64,000 bases of DNA. Source: Thermoleophilia bacterium. Lineage in GTDB: Bacteria > Actinomycetota > Thermoleophilia > RBG-16-64-13. The position numbers were made by a program, and so were the translations under genes. The notes beneath the pieces were generated by a model. It was given only the letters and a program-made list of their open reading frames with translations, searched no databases and was not told the DNA's origin. The stretch lies in the NCBI GenBank assembly GCA_027493445.1, contig JAOSKU010000001.1, positions 2,004,822 through 2,068,821 on the forward strand, read 5' to 3'. Shown here in pieces: positions 25,067-34,662 of the stretch (position 1 is the first letter of the stretch; each line of letters opens with the position of its first letter).

Positions 25067-27405
25067 GAGGGCTCCCCGGGCTTGCCCTGCCCGCCGGCGC
25101 CTTCGCCGGAGGCGGTCCCGCCCTGAGCCGGCGACTCGCCCGGCCCAGGCCCGGGACGGGCCGCATTGGATTCCCCTCCGTGCACCCGGCGCAGGTTGGG
25201 CTTGCGCCCCCGGGAAGCGCCATTCGACGCTTCCGTCCCACCCGCCGCCGAAGCCAGGCGGGCCTCACCCCGCCCGTTCTCCTTGGGATAGGCGATGCGG
25301 TGCCCGGCCAGCCCGCGCAAGCCGCTCTCGAAGACCTCCCGGATCTTGTTAAGATCACCCAATGTGAGCTGGGAGTCGTCGAGCTGGCCGTCGTCGACCT
25401 TCTGCTTGAAGATCTCGCGGATGAGACCCTGCATCTTCTTCACGGTGGGGTTCTTCATCGCTTTAGCGGCCGCCTCCACGCTGTCGGCCAGCATGATGAT
25501 GGCCGCTTCGGGCGAGGTGGGCTTGTCTTCCTCGTAGCGATAGGTCTCCTCGTCCACCTGCTCGGTCGAGCGCTCCTGCGCCTTGTGGTAGAAGTAGCTC
25601 AGCACCGAGGTGCCGTGGTGCTGCCGGATGATGTCGATCACCGGCCGGGGCAACCCGTACATGCGCCCCAAGCCGGCCCCATCGCGCACGTGGGCGGTGA
25701 TGGCCAGCCGGGAGAGGTTGGGGTTGAGCCGGTCGTGCGGGTTGGTCACGTGCAGCTGGTTCTCGATGAAGTACTCGGGGCGCAGGGTCTTGCCGATGTC
25801 GTGGTAGTAGGCGCCCACGCGGGCCAGAAGGGGATCCGCTCCGACGGCTTCGGCCGCGGCCTCGGCCAGGTTCCCCATGAGGATGCTGTGGTTGTACGTG
25901 CCCGGAGCCACCTGCATCAACCGCCGCAGCAGCGGTTGGGAGGGGTTGGTCAGCTCCAGGAGCCGCAGGGGCGTGGTGAGATTGAAGACCGGCTCGTAGA
26001 TCATGAGCAGGCTGACCGTGAGAACCATGCTGATCATGCCGTTCGCCAACCCCCAGAGACTGGTCCGCAAGGCTGTGACCATGGCCGTCTGTTGCAGGAG
26101 CTCGCTTGCAAATACCGCCGCTCCTGCCACCAGCGAGACCAGTACTCCGGCCGAGAGCAGCTCGGAGCGCTGAGCCAGTTGCGAGACCGGGTAGAGTGAG
26201 AAGACAGCCGTCAACAACGCCACCAGCACGAATCCGTAGTCAAAGCCCGCCATGAGGCCCACGTTCAGCGATTGCAGCGACACCACCAGCAAGGCCGTTC
26301 GCGGCTTGGTGATTATGGTCGTCACCATGGCCAGCGCGGCCAGGGGCACCACGTAGGGGGACAAGGGCGGTTCCACCAGGACACGGGTGAGCGCGTTGAA
26401 AAGGAGAATCAGCGTGGTCAACGACAGCATCACCAGGTTGTCCTCGAGGACCTTGCGGTTCGTACGGGTGAGCAGCCCCGCCAGCAGTAGGAGCTCGAGG
26501 GCCACCACGATGAAAACACCTAGCCAGATCTCCCAGCTCAGGGGCCGGCCGGCAAGTCCCAGGGCCTGCAGGGCCAGCAGGTTTTGCGGAGTGATGGTCT
26601 CTCCGGCCACGACCACCCGCTCGCCTTCGAGCACGGTGACGGTCACCGGAGCCACGTCCTTCATGGCCTGGTCGCGGCGGGCGCGAGTCTGCTCGTCGTC
26701 GTAGACCTGGTTCGGCCGCAGATAAGCGGCGGCCACCTGGTAGACGGAGTCACGCATCTCGGCGGGCAGTCCCAGGGAGTCGGCCAGTCCCCGCAGCACG
26801 GCCTGCTCGGCCGCGAGGTCGGCGTCGGTTACCCGGCCGGCATACACCTGCCGCAGGGAGTTGTCGATCTCGGCCTTGAGCCGAGTGAGGGTCAGCGGGG
26901 AGGCCTCGAGAATGAAGGCGAGCGTGTCGTCGGAGATGGCGGCTGGAGCGATCTCCCGCAGTCGAGCCTTGGCCAGACCCAGATTGAACTGAGGCTGCCC
27001 GGTCGAGACGCTGCCGTCGCCATTGGTGCTGGTAGTGGTAGGCGCGAGCTCTTCCTTGATCAGCTGGGCGGCGTCGAACAACGACTCTACCTCGCTCACC
27101 ACGGAGGTGAGGGCCGTCGGGTTCGTCCGGTAGACGGGCGCCACCAGGTCGGCCACCTGCCTACGAAGCTCCTCGGTGGCGTCCTTGTTCTCGAAGATGA
27201 CCGTGTGCTCAGCGACGACCGTCTCGGGCGCCTTCTCACCGGCCAGGAAGACGTAGCGGCTGGGCAGGTAGTTCGAGGAGATGATGGCCGTTAGACCGAC
27301 CAGGAGCACGAAGAGCATGAGCAGGCCGAAGCGCCGGTTGCTCCGCGACTCGATCCACTCCCGGTAGCCGCTCAGACGTTCATTGATGCGGAAACGATAG
27401 TTCAC
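25063..27405 (-). CDS. 7TM HD-domain phosphodiesterase, PgpH/YqfF-like (probable c-di-AMP phosphodiesterase)
   Basis: A 780-residue membrane protein. It has an N-terminal helix (residues about 27-48), a large extracellular 7TMR-HDED domain, seven transmembrane helices (about residues 290-480) and a cytosolic HD domain with GAYYHDIGK near residue 536 and later HHGTSV, the metal-binding His. This is the architecture of PgpH, which hydrolyses c-di-AMP in Listeria. The C-terminal 60 residues are a Gly/Ala/Arg-rich low-complexity tail not usual for the family. GTG start, between phoH and ybeY, the standard yqfF position. Confidence 0.92.
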   Translation of the reverse strand: MNYRFRINERLSGYREWIESRSNRRFGLLMLFVLLVGLTAIISSNYLPSRYVFLAGEKAPETVVAEHTVIFENKDATEELRRQVADLVAPVYRTNPTALTSVVSEVESLFDAAQLIKEELAPTTTSTNGDGSVSTGQPQFNLGLAKARLREIAPAAISDDTLAFILEASPLTLTRLKAEIDNSLRQVYAGRVTDADLAAEQAVLRGLADSLGLPAEMRDSVYQVAAAYLRPNQVYDDEQTRARRDQAMKDVAPVTVTVLEGERVVVAGETITPQNLLALQALGLAGRPLSWEIWLGVFIVVALELLLLAGLLTRTNRKVLEDNLVMLSLTTLILLFNALTRVLVEPPLSPYVVPLAALAMVTTIITKPRTALLVVSLQSLNVGLMAGFDYGFVLVALLTAVFSLYPVSQLAQRSELLSAGVLVSLVAGAAVFASELLQQTAMVTALRTSLWGLANGMISMVLTVSLLMIYEPVFNLTTPLRLLELTNPSQPLLRRLMQVAPGTYNHSILMGNLAEAAAEAVGADPLLARVGAYYHDIGKTLRPEYFIENQLHVTNPHDRLNPNLSRLAITAHVRDGAGLGRMYGLPRPVIDIIRQHHGTSVLSYFYHKAQERSTEQVDEETYRYEEDKPTSPEAAIIMLADSVEAAAKAMKNPTVKKMQGLIREIFKQKVDDGQLDDSQLTLGDLNKIREVFESGLRGLAGHRIAYPKENGRGEARLASAAGGTEASNGASRGRKPNLRRVHGGESNAARPGPGPGESPAQGGTASGEGAGGQGKPGEPS

Positions 27406-27419
27406 GGAATGAGCCTCTG

Positions 27420-28427
27420 CTACGCGCGCGGCGCGCGAACGTCGCCGTTCTCGCCGCCGGCGCCGGGCGCGGCCATGCGCGACTCGGTGTAGGCCTTGTA
27501 GGCGGAGACGATGTGCTGCACCAGCTTGTGCCGCACCACATCCTGGCTGTCGAAGATAATGAAGGCGATGTCCTTGATGCCGGCCAGGATCTCGCGGACG
27601 ATGGCGAGGCCGGAGTGCTGCCCTTTGGGCAGGTCGATCTGAGTGATGTCCCCGGTGACCACCATGCGGGAGCCGAATCCAAGGCGGGTCAGGAACATCT
27701 TCATCTGCTCGGGGGTGGTGTTTTGAGCCTCGTCGAGGATGATGAAGGAGTCGTTCAGCGTGCGGCCCCGCATATACGCCAGCGGCGCCACCTCGATGGA
27801 GCCCTTCTCCAGGTGGGCGGACAGGGTATCGGAGTCGACCATGTCGTACAAGGCGTCGAAGAGGGGGCGCAAGTATGGGTCAACCTTCTCCATGAGGCTG
27901 CCCGGCAGGAAGCCCAGCTTCTCGCCGGCCTCGACGGCCGGCCGCGTCAGAATGATGCGGGCCACATCGCCAGATTGGAGGGCGGCGGCAGCCATGGCCA
28001 TGGCCAGATAGGTCTTGCCCGTGCCCGCCGGGCCGATGCCGAAAGTGACGGTGTTCGACCGGATCGCGTCGACGTAGCCCTTCTGGTTCACCGTCTTGGG
28101 TGCGATCCGCCGCCCCCGGTGCTCCAGGATGACGTCGCCCACGATGGCGGACAGAGTCGCGGAGCCTCCATTGCCCACCCTCAGCGACGCGGCCAGCTCG
28201 AGAGTGGCCTTGTCCAGAGAGTGCCCCGACCTCACCAGGTTGAGCAGCTCGCCGATCAGCTCGCCTACGCGCTCCACCTCGGTCTTGGGACCCTGCAAGG
28301 TCAGCCGGTTGCCGCGCAGGGAGATGTCGCAGTCGAGCAGGTGCTCGAGAGTTCGCAGGTTGCTGTCGTGCTCGCCCACGAGCAACGCGGCAAGGTCGTT
28401 GTCCAGATCGAGAACTTTGCTCGTCAC
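27420..28427 (-). CDS. phoH: PhoH-like protein (PhoH/YqfL ATPase)
   Basis: A 335-residue cytosolic NTPase. An N-terminal KH-like region (NLRTLEHLLDCDISLRGN) is followed by the PhoH ATPase: Walker A GPAGTGKT near residue 130, TRPAVEAGEKLGFLPG, and Walker B FIILDEAQNTTPEQMK. The role is not firmly established, and association with RNA metabolism near ybeY is common. Start is a GTG at about 28427 with a weak ribosome site. The far upstream ATG extends into unrelated sequence. Confidence 0.93.
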   Translation of the reverse strand: MTSKVLDLDNDLAALLVGEHDSNLRTLEHLLDCDISLRGNRLTLQGPKTEVERVGELIGELLNLVRSGHSLDKATLELAASLRVGNGGSATLSAIVGDVILEHRGRRIAPKTVNQKGYVDAIRSNTVTFGIGPAGTGKTYLAMAMAAAALQSGDVARIILTRPAVEAGEKLGFLPGSLMEKVDPYLRPLFDALYDMVDSDTLSAHLEKGSIEVAPLAYMRGRTLNDSFIILDEAQNTTPEQMKMFLTRLGFGSRMVVTGDITQIDLPKGQHSGLAIVREILAGIKDIAFIIFDSQDVVRHKLVQHIVSAYKAYTESRMAAPGAGGENGDVRAPRA

Positions 28428-28486
28428 TACGCCCGATCTCTCTGCCAATCGCAGCCGGGACCCGCGCGCGGCGCCGTGTTGGGGCC

Positions 28487-28933
28487 TCAACTCGACAGGC
28501 GCTCCTTGACCATGCGCGAGGCCACCTTCCCGTCCACCTGGGCCCCGACCCGATTCATGAGCAGCCCCATGACCTTCCCCATGTCCCGCGGGCCCGACGC
28601 GCCGATCTCGACTATGAGCTCGTCCACCAGCGCGCCCAGGGCATCGTCGTCGAGTTGGGCGGGGAGGAACTCGTCAATGAGAGCGACCTCTCGTGATTCC
28701 TTCGCCGCGAGATCGTCCCTTCCTCCGACGCGGAAGGCCGCGGCCGCCTCCAGCCGCCGCTTCTTCTCTCGGTGGAGCACGGCCAGCTCCGCCTGGGCGT
28801 CGAGGCTTGCCCCGGAGTCCTTGGCTTCACGCTGCAGCATGGCAACCAGGTACCGGGTCGCGGCCACCTCCTCCTTGCGCCCGGCCTTGAGGGCGGCCTT
28901 CACCCTCTCTTGGAGCTGCTCGAGAACGCTCAA
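28487..28933 (-). CDS. yqeY: GatB/YqeY-domain protein
   Basis: A 148-residue helical protein, the standard YqeY length. It shares the tail domain of amidotransferase subunit GatB and is thought to bind tRNA or assist aminoacyl-tRNA amidation. LEQLQERVKAALKAGRKEEV at the N-terminus and SGPRDMGKVMGLLM near the C-terminus are the family signatures. TTG at 28933 overlaps the HIT gene stop (TTGA). Confidence 0.9.
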   Translation of the reverse strand: MSVLEQLQERVKAALKAGRKEEVAATRYLVAMLQREAKDSGASLDAQAELAVLHREKKRRLEAAAAFRVGGRDDLAAKESREVALIDEFLPAQLDDDALGALVDELIVEIGASGPRDMGKVMGLLMNRVGAQVDGKVASRMVKERLSS

Positions 28934-29271
28934 GCGAGACCGCCGAGCCTCTCTCCCCCGAGTACATGCAGGTGCAGATGATCCACTTCCTGGCCGGCGT
29001 CGGGTCCGACGTTGATAATCACGCGATAGCCGGACTCTCGGACGCCGGCGGCCTCGGCCACCGCGACTGTGAAGTGGAGCAGCTTCTCGGCGCGCCCGCC
29101 ATCCCACCGTCCGATCTCGTCCAGGGAGGCCAGGTGCTCCCGCGGCATGACCAGCACGTGGACGGGGGCCTTGGGGGCGATGTCCCGAATAGCGATGAAC
29201 TCACCGTCTTCCAGCACCCGCTGGCTCGGGATCTCTTCGCGGATGATCTTGCAGAAGATGCAGTCGTCCAT
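28930..29271 (-). CDS. HIT family protein (HinT-like)
   Basis: A 113-residue purine nucleoside phosphoramidate hydrolase. The N-terminal zinc-site Cys pair CIFC and the catalytic His triad HLHLHVLGG are present. Length and MPREHLASL segment are typical. ATG at 29271, 15 bases after the rsmE stop and coupled to yqeY. Confidence 0.95.
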   Translation of the reverse strand: MDDCIFCKIIREEIPSQRVLEDGEFIAIRDIAPKAPVHVLVMPREHLASLDEIGRWDGGRAEKLLHFTVAVAEAAGVRESGYRVIINVGPDAGQEVDHLHLHVLGGERLGGLA

Positions 29272-29286
29272 GTCCGTTCAAGTATA

Positions 29287-30228
29287 CTACCAATCCCCCA
29301 AGCAGAAGCGCACCACTGCCGCGGCCACGGCCCCGGCGGTCTCCGTGCGCAGCACCCGCCGGCCCAGGGTGACCAGGGGCAGGCCAGAAGCAGCGAAACA
29401 CTCGCGCTCCCCCGCGCTCCAACCTCCTTCCGGACCCACCCACACCACCAGGCGCTGGGCCGGCTCGGGCGGTAGATAAGGATGCAGGGCGGCGGGAAGG
29501 CCGTCCGGGAACGCCGCCACCAAGCCGGCGAGCAACCGGCGCCTCCCCTCCAGCCAGCTCTGGAGCCCCTGCCCAGCGGCCGGCTCGAGGACCGCCTGAC
29601 CTTGACCCGCCCCGACCACGTCTTCCAGCCGCCCTCCGCCTCCGAGCAGGGCCTGGACCTGTTCGAGATTTCCCGCCGCCCTGACGGTGGGCACAGCGAG
29701 CTGCCGGCTCTGCCTGGCCGCCTCGCGGGCCACCCGGCGCCAGCGCTCCAACCGGTCGCGCAGCCGCTCCGCCGGGACTGGCGGCGAGCCCTCGGCCGGT
29801 ACTACCACGAAGGCGTCCACCCCTACCTCGGTGCCCTTCTCCATCACCAGGTCCATCTTGCGAGCGGCGGGCAGAGCCTGCACCAGGGTCAGGTGTATTC
29901 GGGTGCCCCCCGGGTACGGAACAAGCGGCCCGAGCCGCACGGCCACCACCTTCCCCACACGGCTGAAGGTCGCGCCCGCGAGGAGACCATGCGGCTCCAG
30001 GACCACCTCGCACGCCTCCCCGACGCGGGCGCGCAGAACCGTGCGCGCATGGTAGGCGTCTTCGGCGAGCACCGGCAATTCGAGACCGCTCGGACCATCG
30101 CCGGCCAGGGCAGCGGGGTCCAGCGCCTCGGAGGGCAGGAAGAAGCGGGGTCGCAGGGTCCCATCCCCGGGCCCGGCCCCGGGCCGCACCTCCCTCTCCC
30201 GGCCAGCGGCGTCCCCGCGCGGGTTCAC
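29287..30228 (-). CDS. rsmE: 16S rRNA m3U1498 methyltransferase RsmE
   Basis: A 313-residue SPOUT methyltransferase. The PUA-like N-terminal domain starts at RPRFFLPSEAL (residue about 26). The catalytic domain has MDLVMEKGTEVGVDAFVVV, WVGPEGGWSAGE and LRTETAGAVA, the knot segment. It is longer than the usual 240-250 residues because of a 25-residue N-terminal stretch and an insertion of about 40 residues in the middle rich in Gly, Ala and Leu. GTG start overlaps the ctpA stop (GTGA). Confidence 0.92.
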   Translation of the reverse strand: MNPRGDAAGREREVRPGAGPGDGTLRPRFFLPSEALDPAALAGDGPSGLELPVLAEDAYHARTVLRARVGEACEVVLEPHGLLAGATFSRVGKVVAVRLGPLVPYPGGTRIHLTLVQALPAARKMDLVMEKGTEVGVDAFVVVPAEGSPPVPAERLRDRLERWRRVAREAARQSRQLAVPTVRAAGNLEQVQALLGGGGRLEDVVGAGQGQAVLEPAAGQGLQSWLEGRRRLLAGLVAAFPDGLPAALHPYLPPEPAQRLVVWVGPEGGWSAGERECFAASGLPLVTLGRRVLRTETAGAVAAAVVRFCLGDW

Positions 30229-31490
30229 GGGGCGGCGATCAGGTCGAGCGCCTTCTGCAGGGTTTCGTCGACGTCGGGAGTGGCCGGGTCGTCCGGCATC
30301 TCCACATCAGGCTGGATGCCCTTCTTGTTGATGTCGGCGCCCGAAGGGGTGCGGTAGACGGCGGTGGTCACCTTGAGGGCGCCCCCGTTGCTCAGCCCGA
30401 TAACCGTCTGCACCAGACCTTTGCCGAAGGTCTTCTCCCCCACGAGCGTGGCCCGACCGGTGTCCTTGAGAGCCCCAGCTACGATCTCCGACGCACTCGC
30501 CGAGAACCCATTGATGAGCATGTAGACCGGCACCCCGGTGATAGGATCTCCCTCGGCTTCATAGACTTCCGGCGGCGAATGCAGGCCTTCGGTAGTGACG
30601 ATCACCCCGTCGGGGATGAAGATGCTCGCCGCCCGGACGGCTTCGGTCAGCAGGCCGCCTCCGTTGTTGCGCAGGTCGAGCACGATGACGTCCACCTTGT
30701 CGGAGCTCAGGGCCGTCTCCACCGCCTGGCGCAGGCGGGCCGCGGATTCCTCGGAGAAGGTGCTGAAGCGGATATGAGCCACCGTGTGCGTACCCGCCGT
30801 CAGGGTCTCGCTCTCCACCACGGGGATGATGATGGTCTTGCGGGTGAGGGTCAGCTCCTCGACCGTGCCGCCCTGGGGCAGATGCGCCCCATCGGTGGGG
30901 CTCTCCTCAGGGCCGGAGCTCCCTGGCGGCAGGCGGTAGATCTTGAGCTTGACCGTGGTGCCTTCCTCTCCCTTGATGCGCGTGACCACCTCGTCGAGGC
31001 TGAGACCGGCTACGTCCTCGTCGTCGACCGCCAAGACGACATCGCCCGGCTGCACTCCACTCTGCTCGGCCGGAGACCCCTTGAAGGTGGATACGACCGT
31101 CACGAAGGTGCTCTTCATCTCCACGCTCATGCCCACACCGGAGTACTGTCCACCGGCTCGCTCCTGAAAGCTCGCGAAGTCCTGAGGGCTCAGGTAGTTG
31201 GTGTAGTCGTCGCCCAGGCCTTGCACCAGCCCCCGCACGGCGTCGTCCATGAGGGAAGCCTCGTCGACAGGCTTGTAGAAGGTGGAATCAAGCTTGTCGA
31301 GGACCTCGCGCTCCAGAGAGAAATCCCCGGCCTGGCCCAGAATCGTGTCGGCCAGCGCCGAAGGCAGAGCTTCGCGCAGCGCGTTCCGGGTAGCCGCGTG
31401 CCCGCCCAGGCCCAGTCCCAGGAACAGGCTGAGGACGGCCACAAGCAGGACCGCCACCCCGGCGGAAGCCGTTCGGATTGTCCGCTCCAT
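30225..31490 (-). CDS. C-terminal processing peptidase (S41, CtpA-like) with PDZ domain
   Basis: A 421-residue exported serine protease. An N-terminal signal anchor (VAVLLVAVLSLFLGLGLGG) is followed by GLGDDYTNYLSPQDF, a PDZ domain (GVQPGDVVLAVDDEDVAGL) and the S41 protease domain: LDLRNNGGGL, the nucleophile in FSASASEIVAGAL, and the Lys of GEKTFGKG. ATG at 31490 follows GGAGGG by four bases. It is placed downstream of the M23 peptidase/ftsEX cluster, suggesting processing of cell-wall hydrolases or other envelope proteins. Confidence 0.93.
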   Translation of the reverse strand: MERTIRTASAGVAVLLVAVLSLFLGLGLGGHAATRNALREALPSALADTILGQAGDFSLEREVLDKLDSTFYKPVDEASLMDDAVRGLVQGLGDDYTNYLSPQDFASFQERAGGQYSGVGMSVEMKSTFVTVVSTFKGSPAEQSGVQPGDVVLAVDDEDVAGLSLDEVVTRIKGEEGTTVKLKIYRLPPGSSGPEESPTDGAHLPQGGTVEELTLTRKTIIIPVVESETLTAGTHTVAHIRFSTFSEESAARLRQAVETALSSDKVDVIVLDLRNNGGGLLTEAVRAASIFIPDGVIVTTEGLHSPPEVYEAEGDPITGVPVYMLINGFSASASEIVAGALKDTGRATLVGEKTFGKGLVQTVIGLSNGGALKVTTAVYRTPSGADINKKGIQPDVEMPDDPATPDVDETLQKALDLIAAP

Positions 31491-31505
31491 CGAACCCTCC
31501 AACTT

Positions 31506-31667
31506 TGAACTCGTTCAGAATGGAACCTTGGCCGCCACGGCCGCACTGGCCGGCGCGATGCGGCGTCCTCGGTCGCGCCCGTAGCTCTGCTACGCCCGCT
31601 CCCTGCGTCCTTGCCTCCCGCTCGCCCATCGCACCCTGACGGCGAAGCGTCATTCTGAACCGAGCTC
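31506..31667 (+). repeat. Dispersed palindromic repeat, complete copy R6
   Basis: About 162 bp between ctpA and the M23 gene. Inverted ends GAACTCGTTCAGAATG and CATTCTGAACCGAGCTC. Internal GGCCGCCACGGCCGC, GCGATGCGGCGTCCTCGG, a small hairpin GTAGC/GCTAC, GCTCCCTGCGTCC, CCCATCGC and GACGGCGAAGCGTCATT. The end lies seven bases from the M23 gene stop codon. Confidence 0.8.
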
Positions 31668-31674
31668 GGGAGCC

Positions 31675-32946
31675 TTACAGGTATCTCATGGGATCGACCG
31701 GGCTGCCGTTCACCCGCACTTCGAAGTGAAGATGGGGCCCGGTCGAGTAGCCGGTGCTCCCCACCTTGCCAATGACGTCCCCTTTCTCCACCCGGTCGCC
31801 TACGCCGACCAGGATCTTCGACTGGTGCGCGTACAGGGTGGCGATGCCGTCGCCATGGGAGATGACCACGGCCTGACCGTATCCACCCCGCCAGCCCGCC
31901 TGGACCACCACCCCGCTGTCAGCCGCCTTGATGGGCGTGCCCGACGAGGCCGAGATGTCGATACCAGTATGCAGCTTCCGCACCTGAAAGATCGGATGAA
32001 CACGGTAGCCAAAGGGCGAGGAGATCCGTCCATTGACGGGCATGATGAGCCGGCCCGTACCCTTGACGACCTCGGTCGAAGTGGAGGTGAGGGCCCGGAG
32101 CTCGGTCTCCAGCCTGGCCGAGTCGGCCAGCAGGGCGTCCTCCTGCTTCTCCCAAGAGGCCTTGTCCTTCTCGGCCTTGGCGAGCACCGCCCGCTTGTCG
32201 TCGCGGGCGGAATCCAGCTTCGCCAACTTGGAAGCCTGTTCGGAGACAAGTTGGTTGAGCGCGGCCGTCTGCGCTTGCTGGCGCTCCTCGACGGCGGCCA
32301 GCTGGGTCTCCTGCTCGTACAAGGCGGCTTTCTCCGCCGCCACCCGGGCGCGTAGCTCCTCCACCCGGGTGAGCAGCTGCTGATCCTGGCGAATGATCAA
32401 TGAGAGCAGGTCGAGACGATTGATGAGATCGATCAGCCGCCGGGTGTCGAACAAAGCTTCGAGGTAGCTGAACCCGCCGGTCTTGTAGATGTTGACCGCC
32501 CGGGCGCTCAGGGCGTCCTGGGCCTGGACCAGATCGCTCTCGGCCCGCTTTAGCTCCGCCTTCTTCTGGGCGAGCGCCTCGACCAGACGGGTGTGCTCGG
32601 CCTCGGTGGCTGCCAGCTCCCTGGCGGCGGCGTCACGGTCGCTGGTTACCGTCTCGAGCTCGCCCTCTAAGCCGGAGATGCGCTGATCGAGCACGGCGAT
32701 GTCGTCCAGCGCGGCGCTGCGGACCTCTTCGGCCTTGCGAATGGCCTCGCGGGTCTGATCGAGCTTCTGCTCGTTCTGATCGAGGGCCTGATTGATCTCG
32801 GCGCGGGTCTTGGCTCCCGCCGCTGGAACCAGAACAGCGGACAGAAGACCGGCGGCCAGGCACAGCATGACAAGGGCGGCGACCGCGGTCCGCAGCCGCG
32901 TCGCCGCCCAAAACCTGCGTCCTTGCAGCCTCTTCGCTCCTGTCAC
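31675..32946 (-). CDS. Murein hydrolase activator, EnvC-like with C-terminal M23 domain
   Basis: A 423-residue exported protein. Signal peptide with hydrophobic core at about 20-42 (cleavage after AAGA likely). Residues about 45-290 form long coiled coils (ISGLEGELETV, LVEALAQKKAELK). The LytM/M23 domain follows with metal ligands LHTGIDIS, HGDGI and HLHFEVRVN, so it keeps an apparently active zinc site, unlike degenerate EnvC of enterobacteria. It lies 22 bases after ftsX, matching the known partnership in which FtsEX activates coiled-coil peptidoglycan hydrolases such as EnvC, PcsB and RipC. GTG start at 32946. Confidence 0.92.
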   Translation of the reverse strand: MTGAKRLQGRRFWAATRLRTAVAALVMLCLAAGLLSAVLVPAAGAKTRAEINQALDQNEQKLDQTREAIRKAEEVRSAALDDIAVLDQRISGLEGELETVTSDRDAAARELAATEAEHTRLVEALAQKKAELKRAESDLVQAQDALSARAVNIYKTGGFSYLEALFDTRRLIDLINRLDLLSLIIRQDQQLLTRVEELRARVAAEKAALYEQETQLAAVEERQQAQTAALNQLVSEQASKLAKLDSARDDKRAVLAKAEKDKASWEKQEDALLADSARLETELRALTSTSTEVVKGTGRLIMPVNGRISSPFGYRVHPIFQVRKLHTGIDISASSGTPIKAADSGVVVQAGWRGGYGQAVVISHGDGIATLYAHQSKILVGVGDRVEKGDVIGKVGSTGYSTGPHLHFEVRVNGSPVDPMRYL

Positions 32947-32968
32947 AAACCCACCAACATCGTGTCGC

Positions 32969-33847
32969 TCAGACGTTCAGGAACCGGCGAAGCCCCAGCC
33001 CGGAGCCCAGCGCCCCGATGACGGCGCCCACGCCGAGGAGAATGGCGGCCAGCTGCACAGGCGAAACCGCCGAGGTCGGCACCGTCAAGAACCTCAGGTT
33101 CTCCCGGATGCGATCCATGACGAAGTCGGTGCCCAGGGTGACGAACACCAGGGCCGTGACCGCCCCTACCAGCCCAACGGCCAGCCCCTCGATGATGAAG
33201 GGCCAGCGGATGAACCAGTTAGTGGCTCCCACCAGCTTCATGATCTCCACCTCGCGCCGCCGCGCGTAGATGGAAAGCCGGATCGTGTTCGAGATGAGCA
33301 GGATGGATACGGCGCCCAGCAGGCCGATGAACACGAGCGAGATGTTGCGAATGACAGAGGTCACCCGGAAAATCCGCTCGGCCAGCTCCTTGCCGTAGCG
33401 CACCTCATCGACGATGGGCCGGCCGTCGAAACGGGTGGCCACCACCGAGGCCTGCTCAGGGTCCTTCAACGACACCTCGAACGAAGCCGGCAGGGGGTTC
33501 TTGGGGAGCCCCTCGAACAGCTCGGGGTGGTCCTTGAGATCCTCTTTCAATCGCTTGAGCGCCTCTTCCTTGCTGATGAACTGCGCTCCCTTGACCTCCG
33601 GCATGGCCTGGATCTCATCCAGCATGGCGGAGATGTCGTCGGTGGTGGCGCTGTCCTTCAGAAAGACCGTGATCTCGACCTTCTGCTCCACATCCTTCAG
33701 CACGGCGTTGATGTTGTAGACGAACACCAGGACCACGCCCAGCACGAACATGGAGAGGAAGACCGTCACCATGGCGGCGATGGTCATGAAGTAGTTCCGC
33801 CAGAGGGAGCGGAAGGCTTCGCCGAAGAAGAATCTAATCCTCCGCAT
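32969..33847 (-). CDS. ftsX: Cell-division ABC transporter permease FtsX
   Basis: A 292-residue protein with the FtsX layout: N-terminal cytosolic start RRIRFFFGEAFRSLWRNYFM, helix 1, an extracellular domain of about 120 residues, then three helices with an ARRREVEIMKLVGATNWFIRWPF motif between. It transmits ATP-driven change in FtsE to peptidoglycan hydrolase regulators. The ATG overlaps the ftsE end by 14 bases. Confidence 0.96.
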   Translation of the reverse strand: MRRIRFFFGEAFRSLWRNYFMTIAAMVTVFLSMFVLGVVLVFVYNINAVLKDVEQKVEITVFLKDSATTDDISAMLDEIQAMPEVKGAQFISKEEALKRLKEDLKDHPELFEGLPKNPLPASFEVSLKDPEQASVVATRFDGRPIVDEVRYGKELAERIFRVTSVIRNISLVFIGLLGAVSILLISNTIRLSIYARRREVEIMKLVGATNWFIRWPFIIEGLAVGLVGAVTALVFVTLGTDFVMDRIRENLRFLTVPTSAVSPVQLAAILLGVGAVIGALGSGLGLRRFLNV

Positions 33848-34517
33848 AGCCGCCTCTCCGTTGGTCGCGCATGATCTGCCCCTGCTCCAGAGCGATGACC
33901 CGGCGACGCATGCGGTCGACCATCTCCCGGTCGTGCGTAGCCATGATCACAGTCGTGCCGGTCTTGTTGATGCGATACAGCAGCTGCATGATACCGGCCG
34001 AGGTTTCGGGATCGAGGTTCCCGGTGGGCTCGTCGGCAATCAGCAGGGGTGGATGGTTGACGAAGGCGCGGGCGATCGAAACCCGCTGCTGCTCCCCGCC
34101 GGAGAGCTCGTGGGGATAGTTGTTCGTCTTGTGGCCCAGGCCCACCAGGTTGAGGATCTCGCCTACCTTGCGGCGGGAAGCGGTGCTGTCGTTGCCCGTG
34201 ACCTGCAGAGCGTAGAGGACGTTGTTGAACACGGTCTTGTTGGGCAGGAGCTTGAAGTCCTGGAACACGCAGCCGATGTTACGGCGCAAGTATGGAACCT
34301 TCCAACGGCGCAGCGACCCCAGGTCGCGGCCGCCCACGGAGATGCGGCCCTTGCTGGGCTCGAGCTCCTTGATGAGAAGGCGGACGAAGGTGGACTTGCC
34401 CGAGCCCGACGCCCCCACCAGGAAGACGAACTCCCCCTTCTCGATGTGGAGGTTCACCGACTCCAGACCGATGGTGTCGGGCGGGTAGATCTTGGTTACG
34501 TCATCGAACTTGATCAC
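33834..34517 (-). CDS. ftsE: Cell-division ABC transporter ATPase FtsE
   Basis: A 227-residue ATPase. Walker A GASGSGKST, the FtsE-specific FQDFKLLPNKTVFNNV, signature LSGGEQQR, Walker B LLIADEPTGNLD and the switch His in MATHD are present. GTG start at 34517. First gene of ftsE-ftsX-M23-ctpA. Between it and prfB are about 145 bases with no gene that I can see. Confidence 0.97.
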   Translation of the reverse strand: MIKFDDVTKIYPPDTIGLESVNLHIEKGEFVFLVGASGSGKSTFVRLLIKELEPSKGRISVGGRDLGSLRRWKVPYLRRNIGCVFQDFKLLPNKTVFNNVLYALQVTGNDSTASRRKVGEILNLVGLGHKTNNYPHELSGGEQQRVSIARAFVNHPPLLIADEPTGNLDPETSAGIMQLLYRINKTGTTVIMATHDREMVDRMRRRVIALEQGQIMRDQRRGGYAED

Positions 34518-34662
34518 GTGCTGCTTACAACCTCCATTGGGTGCTCCTTCGGGGCGCGATCATGACCCTCCGGCCCATACCCTGTACGTAGTTCTCGATT
34601 CGCCCGGCAGAATCCTTGAAACGATCCCGCGGCTCCGGCCGATCACGGGCAAAACCAATGAT